DNA from: Salinivibrio kushneri
GTDB taxonomy: Bacteria; Pseudomonadota; Gammaproteobacteria; Enterobacterales; Vibrionaceae
Assembly: GCF_027286325.1 (NCBI RefSeq)
Contig: NZ_CP114588.1
Coordinates: forward strand, 1,178,001 to 1,242,000
DNA length: 64,000 nucleotides
Reading direction: 5' to 3'
Shown: positions 60,678 through 64,000 of the stretch, piece after piece
Numbering within the stretch: position 1 is the first letter of the stretch
Layout of the letters: each line of letters begins with the position of its first letter
Notes under the pieces: generated by a model
Seen by the model: the letters and a program-made list of their open reading frames with translations, nothing else
What the model was told of the DNA's origin: nothing
Database searches by the model: none
Made by a program: the position numbers and the translations under genes

Positions 60678-62312
60678 ATGTCAGCCAGTAACATCTATGA
60701 GCTTGGCTTGGACAAAAGTCCAGCCAACTATCAAACATTGAGTCCACTTTCTTTCCTCGAGCGAGCTGCTAGCGTCTATCCAGATTATCCGGCTAGCGTT
60801 CATGGTCATCTATGCTGGAGTTGGCAGCAAGTGGATCAGCGATGCCGTCAATTTGCTTCGGCATTACGTCAAGCCGGCATCGGGCTAGGTGATACGGTAT
60901 CGGTGATGGCCCCCAATCTGCCCGAAGTGTTTGAGTTGCATTTTAGCGTGCCGATGACAGGTGGCGTACTCAATACCATTAATACCCGGCTGGAAGCGGA
61001 AACCGTCGCGTTTATCCTTGAACATGCAGAAAGCAAAGTCTTTATCGTCGACAAAGAGATGACAGCCGTCGCAAAACGGGCGTTAAAAATGATCAAACAC
61101 CGTCCACTGGTGATTGCGATTGATGATCCGCTCTATCCACATGGCGAATGTATCAGTGAGACTACGTACGAAACCTTTTTAGCTCAAGGCGATGGTGATT
61201 ATCAGTACGCATTGCCAGACGATGAATGGCAGGCCATTTCACTTAATTACACCTCAGGCACAACCGGCAACCCCAAAGGGGTAGTGTATCACCATCGCGG
61301 CGCCTATCTGAACGCGGTGAGTAATGTGTTGTCTTGGAATATGGATGCGCATCCTGTTTATCTTTGGACGCTACCCATGTTCCACTGTAATGGTTGGTGT
61401 TTTCCATGGACGGTGGCCGCAACAGCGGGGGTGAGTGTTAGTCTACGGCATGTCAGGGCAGAGCCTATCTTTGATGCGATAAAAACTCACAAAGTGACCC
61501 ATTTTTGTGGTGCGCCGATTGTGCTGAACATGATGAATAACGCGGATCCGGCGCTAAAAGCTGAGATTCATCATACGGTTAAAGCGATGACCGCAGGGGC
61601 GGCACCACCGGCTTCTGTGATTGAAGGGATGGAAGCGATGGGGATTGAAGTGACCCACGTTTATGGCCTCACTGAAACTTACGGCCCTTGTGTGGTGTGT
61701 GACTGGCAACATCACTGGGATCAACTCTCGCAACAAGAAAAAGCACGCATGAAAGCACGCCAAGGTGTACGGGCCCCGATGCAAGGTGGACTGATGGTTG
61801 CCGATCCGGTGACGTTTAAACCAGTGGCAAAAGATGGTGGCACGCTGGGTGAGATTTTTGTTCGCGGTAATATTGTGATGAAAGGCTACCTAAAGAATCC
61901 AAGCGCGACGGAAGACGCCATGAGTAACGGCTGGTTTCGCACTGGCGACTTAGCGGTATGGCATGCCGATAATTACATCGAAATCAAGGACAGACTCAAA
62001 GACATTATCATTAGTGGCGGGGAGAACATTTCCAGTATCGAAGTGGAAGATGTCCTGTACCGTCACCCTGATATTGAAGAAGTGGCGGTGATTGCGATGC
62101 CCGATGAAAAATGGGGTGAGGTCCCCTGTGCGTTTGTTAAAACGACCGAAGCATCCGCCGTGACCGAAGCTGACATTATTGCTTTTTGCCGAGAGCAGAT
62201 GGCGCACTTCAAGGCGCCGAAAAAGGTGATCTTTACTGCGCTCCCGAAAACATCGACAGGCAAAGTGCAAAAGTATGTGCTTCGTCGTAAAGTCACTGAA
62301 AAGTCAGTGTGA
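60678..62312 (+). CDS. AMP-binding acyl-CoA ligase
   Basis: 544-residue ANL-superfamily ligase. P-loop NYTSGTTGNPKGVVYHHRG near residue 190, VYGLTETYGP near 330, GWFRTGDLAVWHADNYIEIKDR near 420 and the C-terminal PKTSTGKVQKYVLR with the catalytic lysine are all intact. The pattern is close to DmdB/medium-chain acyl-CoA synthetases (methylmercaptopropionate or short/medium fatty acids). Substrate unproven; no dmdC/dmdD genes are adjacent. GCAAGGAGCGC precedes the ATG. Confidence 0.88.
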   Translation: MSASNIYELGLDKSPANYQTLSPLSFLERAASVYPDYPASVHGHLCWSWQQVDQRCRQFASALRQAGIGLGDTVSVMAPNLPEVFELHFSVPMTGGVLNTINTRLEAETVAFILEHAESKVFIVDKEMTAVAKRALKMIKHRPLVIAIDDPLYPHGECISETTYETFLAQGDGDYQYALPDDEWQAISLNYTSGTTGNPKGVVYHHRGAYLNAVSNVLSWNMDAHPVYLWTLPMFHCNGWCFPWTVAATAGVSVSLRHVRAEPIFDAIKTHKVTHFCGAPIVLNMMNNADPALKAEIHHTVKAMTAGAAPPASVIEGMEAMGIEVTHVYGLTETYGPCVVCDWQHHWDQLSQQEKARMKARQGVRAPMQGGLMVADPVTFKPVAKDGGTLGEIFVRGNIVMKGYLKNPSATEDAMSNGWFRTGDLAVWHADNYIEIKDRLKDIIISGGENISSIEVEDVLYRHPDIEEVAVIAMPDEKWGEVPCAFVKTTEASAVTEADIIAFCREQMAHFKAPKKVIFTALPKTSTGKVQKYVLRRKVTEKSV

Positions 62313-62320
62313 ATAGCGAA

Positions 62321-62344
62321 GCGGTGGCGAGAAAACGCCACCGC
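62321..62344. terminator. hairpin between convergent ligase and peroxiredoxin genes
   Basis: GCGGTGGCG (62321-62329) pairs perfectly with CGCCACCGC (62336-62344). It lies between two stop codons and probably acts as a two-way terminator; T tracts are weak. Confidence 0.65.
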
Positions 62345-62354
62345 TACTTAACTG

Positions 62355-62828
62355 CTACAGCAGGGCGAGAATCGCCTCGGCACTGGAGACGTCAAAGCTT
62401 TTTGGCGCTTCAACGTTCAAATGCGTGACGATGCCGTTGTCAATCACCATCGCATAGCGCTGCGAGCGAATACCCCCAAACTTCCCTGAGTCCATTTCCA
62501 GGCCTAGCGCTTGGGTAAAGCTGCCATCACCGTCGGCCAGCATATGAATCTGATTGGCGTTTTGTGCTTCGCCCCATGCCTGCATCACAAAGGCATCGTT
62601 GACGGAGACGCAAGCAATCATATCGACGCCTTTTCCTTTAATCTCATCCGCTTTCACCACAAAACCCGGTAAGTGCGACTCGGAACAGGTCGGGGTGAAC
62701 GCGCCAGGAACAGCGAATAGTACTACCTTCTTGTTGGCAAAAAGGGCAGGAATGTCGTGGGTCTGCATTCCTTCAGCGGTGAGTTCACTGAGCGTCGCGC
62801 TAGGTAAAGGTTGTCCTTGCTGAATCAT
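62355..62828 (-). CDS. Prx5-type peroxiredoxin
   Basis: 157-residue thiol peroxidase. The peroxidatic cysteine is in PGAFTPTCSESHLPGF near residue 47, with the usual Thr before it and a distal Arg in GIRSQRYAMVID. It reduces hydrogen peroxide and organic peroxides, probably with glutaredoxin or glutathione. The start at 62828 (MIQQGQPLP) follows AAAGGAGTCATC on the minus strand; the frame is open 21 codons further. Confidence 0.92.
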   Translation of the reverse strand: MIQQGQPLPSATLSELTAEGMQTHDIPALFANKKVVLFAVPGAFTPTCSESHLPGFVVKADEIKGKGVDMIACVSVNDAFVMQAWGEAQNANQIHMLADGDGSFTQALGLEMDSGKFGGIRSQRYAMVIDNGIVTHLNVEAPKSFDVSSAEAILALL

Positions 62829-62996
62829 GATGACTCCTTTAATCGTTGTATGATTGTTCATTCTCAGCATAACATGCGTATTCGTGAGCAAACATATTCG
62901 CCCCCATCCGAGTCTCTTTATCGGTATCGTCTGTTTATCATTGCGTGCTTAGAGTAAACTATTGTTCACTTCATTCTGTTAATTTGCATTGCGTTT

Positions 62997-63359
62997 ATGT
63001 CATCTTCTTACTCTTTTCCCAATGTCCATCAGGCTTACCACGCGCATGTCTACTATGAGGCCGATACCGAAGCGCAGGCGGATACCATCTATCAAGCCGC
63101 GGCGGCATCGTCACTGCCTATCGACCTTGGCCGCTTTCATCGCAAATGCGTTGGCCCACACCCAAAGTGGAGCTTTCAAATCGCTTTTGACAACGCTGCG
63201 TTCGATGAGGTGATGGCATGGCTTGAGGCGCATCGGGGCGATTTAACCGTGTTTTTGCATGGCGTGACGGGCGATGACTACATAGATCACACTGACCATG
63301 TCGGTTGGATGGGCCCGTCTGTTGAACTCAACCTGGCCATGTTTAAGCCCAAGCGATGA
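62997..63359 (+). CDS. DOPA 4,5-dioxygenase-family protein
   Basis: 120-residue protein of the DOPA_dioxygen family. YHAHVYYE supplies an H-x-H metal motif, FHRKCVGPHPKWSFQIAF follows, and the end WMGPSVELNLAMF is typical. Plant and fungal members cleave DOPA in betalain synthesis; bacterial members are mostly uncharacterised. Its last 4 bases overlap the next gene (ATGA), so the two are translated together. Confidence 0.85.
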   Translation: MSSSYSFPNVHQAYHAHVYYEADTEAQADTIYQAAAASSLPIDLGRFHRKCVGPHPKWSFQIAFDNAAFDEVMAWLEAHRGDLTVFLHGVTGDDYIDHTDHVGWMGPSVELNLAMFKPKR

Positions 63360-63682
63360 ATACGTTTCTTGACTATCCGGCGCTCCTGATTTGGCATGGC
63401 GATGACGAACTCTCGTTTGCCTCCGATCCGGCGTCGCTTAAGGCGCTGAGCGAAAATGTGATCACAGAAGATGATCGGCTGGTGGATAGTCAAGGCGTTT
63501 GCTGGCTGAGCCAAGACGGCGGTCAGCACTGGCAGCTAAGTGGGCAGACCATGCCACTTGCTCAGCTCGTGGCACATGTCCAAGCGCACTATGCGCAGCT
63601 GGGTCAATGCTGTGTGGGAAAAATTCAATTTAAAGATAGGACCGCCGCCATCAAAAGTGTGGCGACGGTCCCTGATATTTAA
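63356..63682 (+). CDS. hypothetical protein coupled to the dioxygenase-like gene
   Basis: 108-residue soluble protein without recognised motifs, possibly of the Vibrio DUF4144 type. It begins MNTFLDYPALLIWHGDDEL. The ATG overlaps the previous stop, indicating translational coupling. Its final 14 codons coincide with a strong hairpin (63639-63670), so the coding end doubles as a terminator-like element. Confidence 0.65.
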   Translation: MNTFLDYPALLIWHGDDELSFASDPASLKALSENVITEDDRLVDSQGVCWLSQDGGQHWQLSGQTMPLAQLVAHVQAHYAQLGQCCVGKIQFKDRTAAIKSVATVPDI

Positions 63683-64000
63683 CGACTTTCAGCAATCCGA
63701 GGTGGCACTTTTAACGAAAAGTGCGGGCGAATACGCTTGATGTTCAAGCGCTGCTTGTTACGCAATCGAATGTGGCAGAGCTCAAGTATCAAACCAAATG
63801 CCATCGCAACATACACGTAGCCTTTGTTGATATGAATACCAGCACCTTCGGCTATCAGCAGCAAGCCCAATAGCACCAAGAACAGCAAGGCCAAGGTTTT
63901 AAACCCAGGATAACGACTGACCAGATTATTCACGGGTTCGGCCGCGATCATCATAATGATGGCGGCAGTAATAATGGCGGCGACCATCACGGGTACATCT
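63679..64000 (-). CDS. TerC-family membrane protein (C-terminal part)
   Basis: The frame is open through the window edge, so the N-terminal part is missing. Three hydrophobic segments are visible, and the end KGYVYVAMAFGLILELCHIRLRNK is characteristic of the YgdQ-type TerC family of integral membrane proteins. Members are linked to metal-ion handling at the membrane; the specific role is unknown. About 107 residues are present. Confidence 0.82.
   Translation of the reverse strand, partial: DVPVMVAAIITAAIIMMIAAEPVNNLVSRYPGFKTLALLFLVLLGLLLIAEGAGIHINKGYVYVAMAFGLILELCHIRLRNKQRLNIKRIRPHFSLKVPPRIAESR

Noticed and set aside
1..64000. CRISPR array
   Set aside because: No regularly spaced identical repeats with unique spacers and no cas genes were seen.

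Overview
The window looks like a chromosome segment of a marine or halophilic gammaproteobacterium, most probably Vibrionaceae. The genus Salinivibrio would fit the roughly 50% GC impression and gene content, but that is a guess. The evidence is the Enterobacteria/Vibrio-type order rlmI - yccX - tusE - yccA, Vibrio-like families (VF530, XRE-2TM regulator, DOPA dioxygenase-like, YgdQ-type TerC) and Vibrio-type attC sequences.

Layout. 1-5064: end of prpB, then prpC, prpD and prpE (2-methylcitrate cycle, propionate catabolism). 5140-13898: GAF-GGDEF diguanylate cyclase, RlmI, a chemoreceptor, acylphosphatase, TusE, YccA, an Nramp-related transporter and a NupC nucleoside transporter behind a structured leader. 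14079-14169: tRNA-Ser(UGA) and its terminator. 14678-22325: an integron cassette array with no integrase in sight (a CALIN), visibly AT-richer than its neighbours. Its four readable cassettes encode a DUF4209-like protein, a second protein with an RNxxxH (HEPN-like) motif, an Mrr-like restriction endonuclease with a cysteine-rich tail, and an AbiU2-like protein split by a TGA. attC sites in the array are hit by an IS110-family element, a frameshifted IS3-family element and shrunken IS110/IS1111 remnants.

22391-31172: small stress and metabolism genes (ABM monooxygenase, GNATs, TauD-type dioxygenase, zinc-ribbon protein), an orphan HigA antitoxin behind a 17-codon relic of higB, an RRM protein, the divergent ohrR/ohr pair with palindromic operators, and a divergent DctB-type kinase / DctD-type sigma-54 activator. 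31275-35957: an inverted-repeat activator site and a textbook sigma-54 promoter lead into a TAXI-TRAP solute-binding protein, a fused TRAP permease and an LhgO-type L-2-hydroxyglutarate oxidase. This is a regulated uptake-and-oxidation unit for an organic acid.

36017-39546: SDR protein, three GNATs, VF530 protein and an XRE-2TM regulator with helically phased TGTCG repeats at its promoter. 39614-44623: a same-strand cluster of ATP-grasp ligase, an unrecognised 662-residue protein with a possible Cys-His-Asn site, an amidoligase and a class-I glutamine amidotransferase-like hydrolase. This is the best candidate for an undescribed amide- or peptide-forming pathway. 44951-64000: DadA-like oxidase, EamA exporter, LysR, an RND efflux pair, a cytosine-deaminase-like enzyme, BetT with a 39-codon leader ORF, LysR, a periplasmic binding protein, a YbaK/ProX-type editing protein, a TonB-dependent siderophore receptor, an acyl-CoA ligase, a peroxiredoxin, a DOPA dioxygenase-like protein, a small hypothetical protein and the end of a TerC-family gene.

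All calls come from reading motifs and context by eye; no search or folding program was run.
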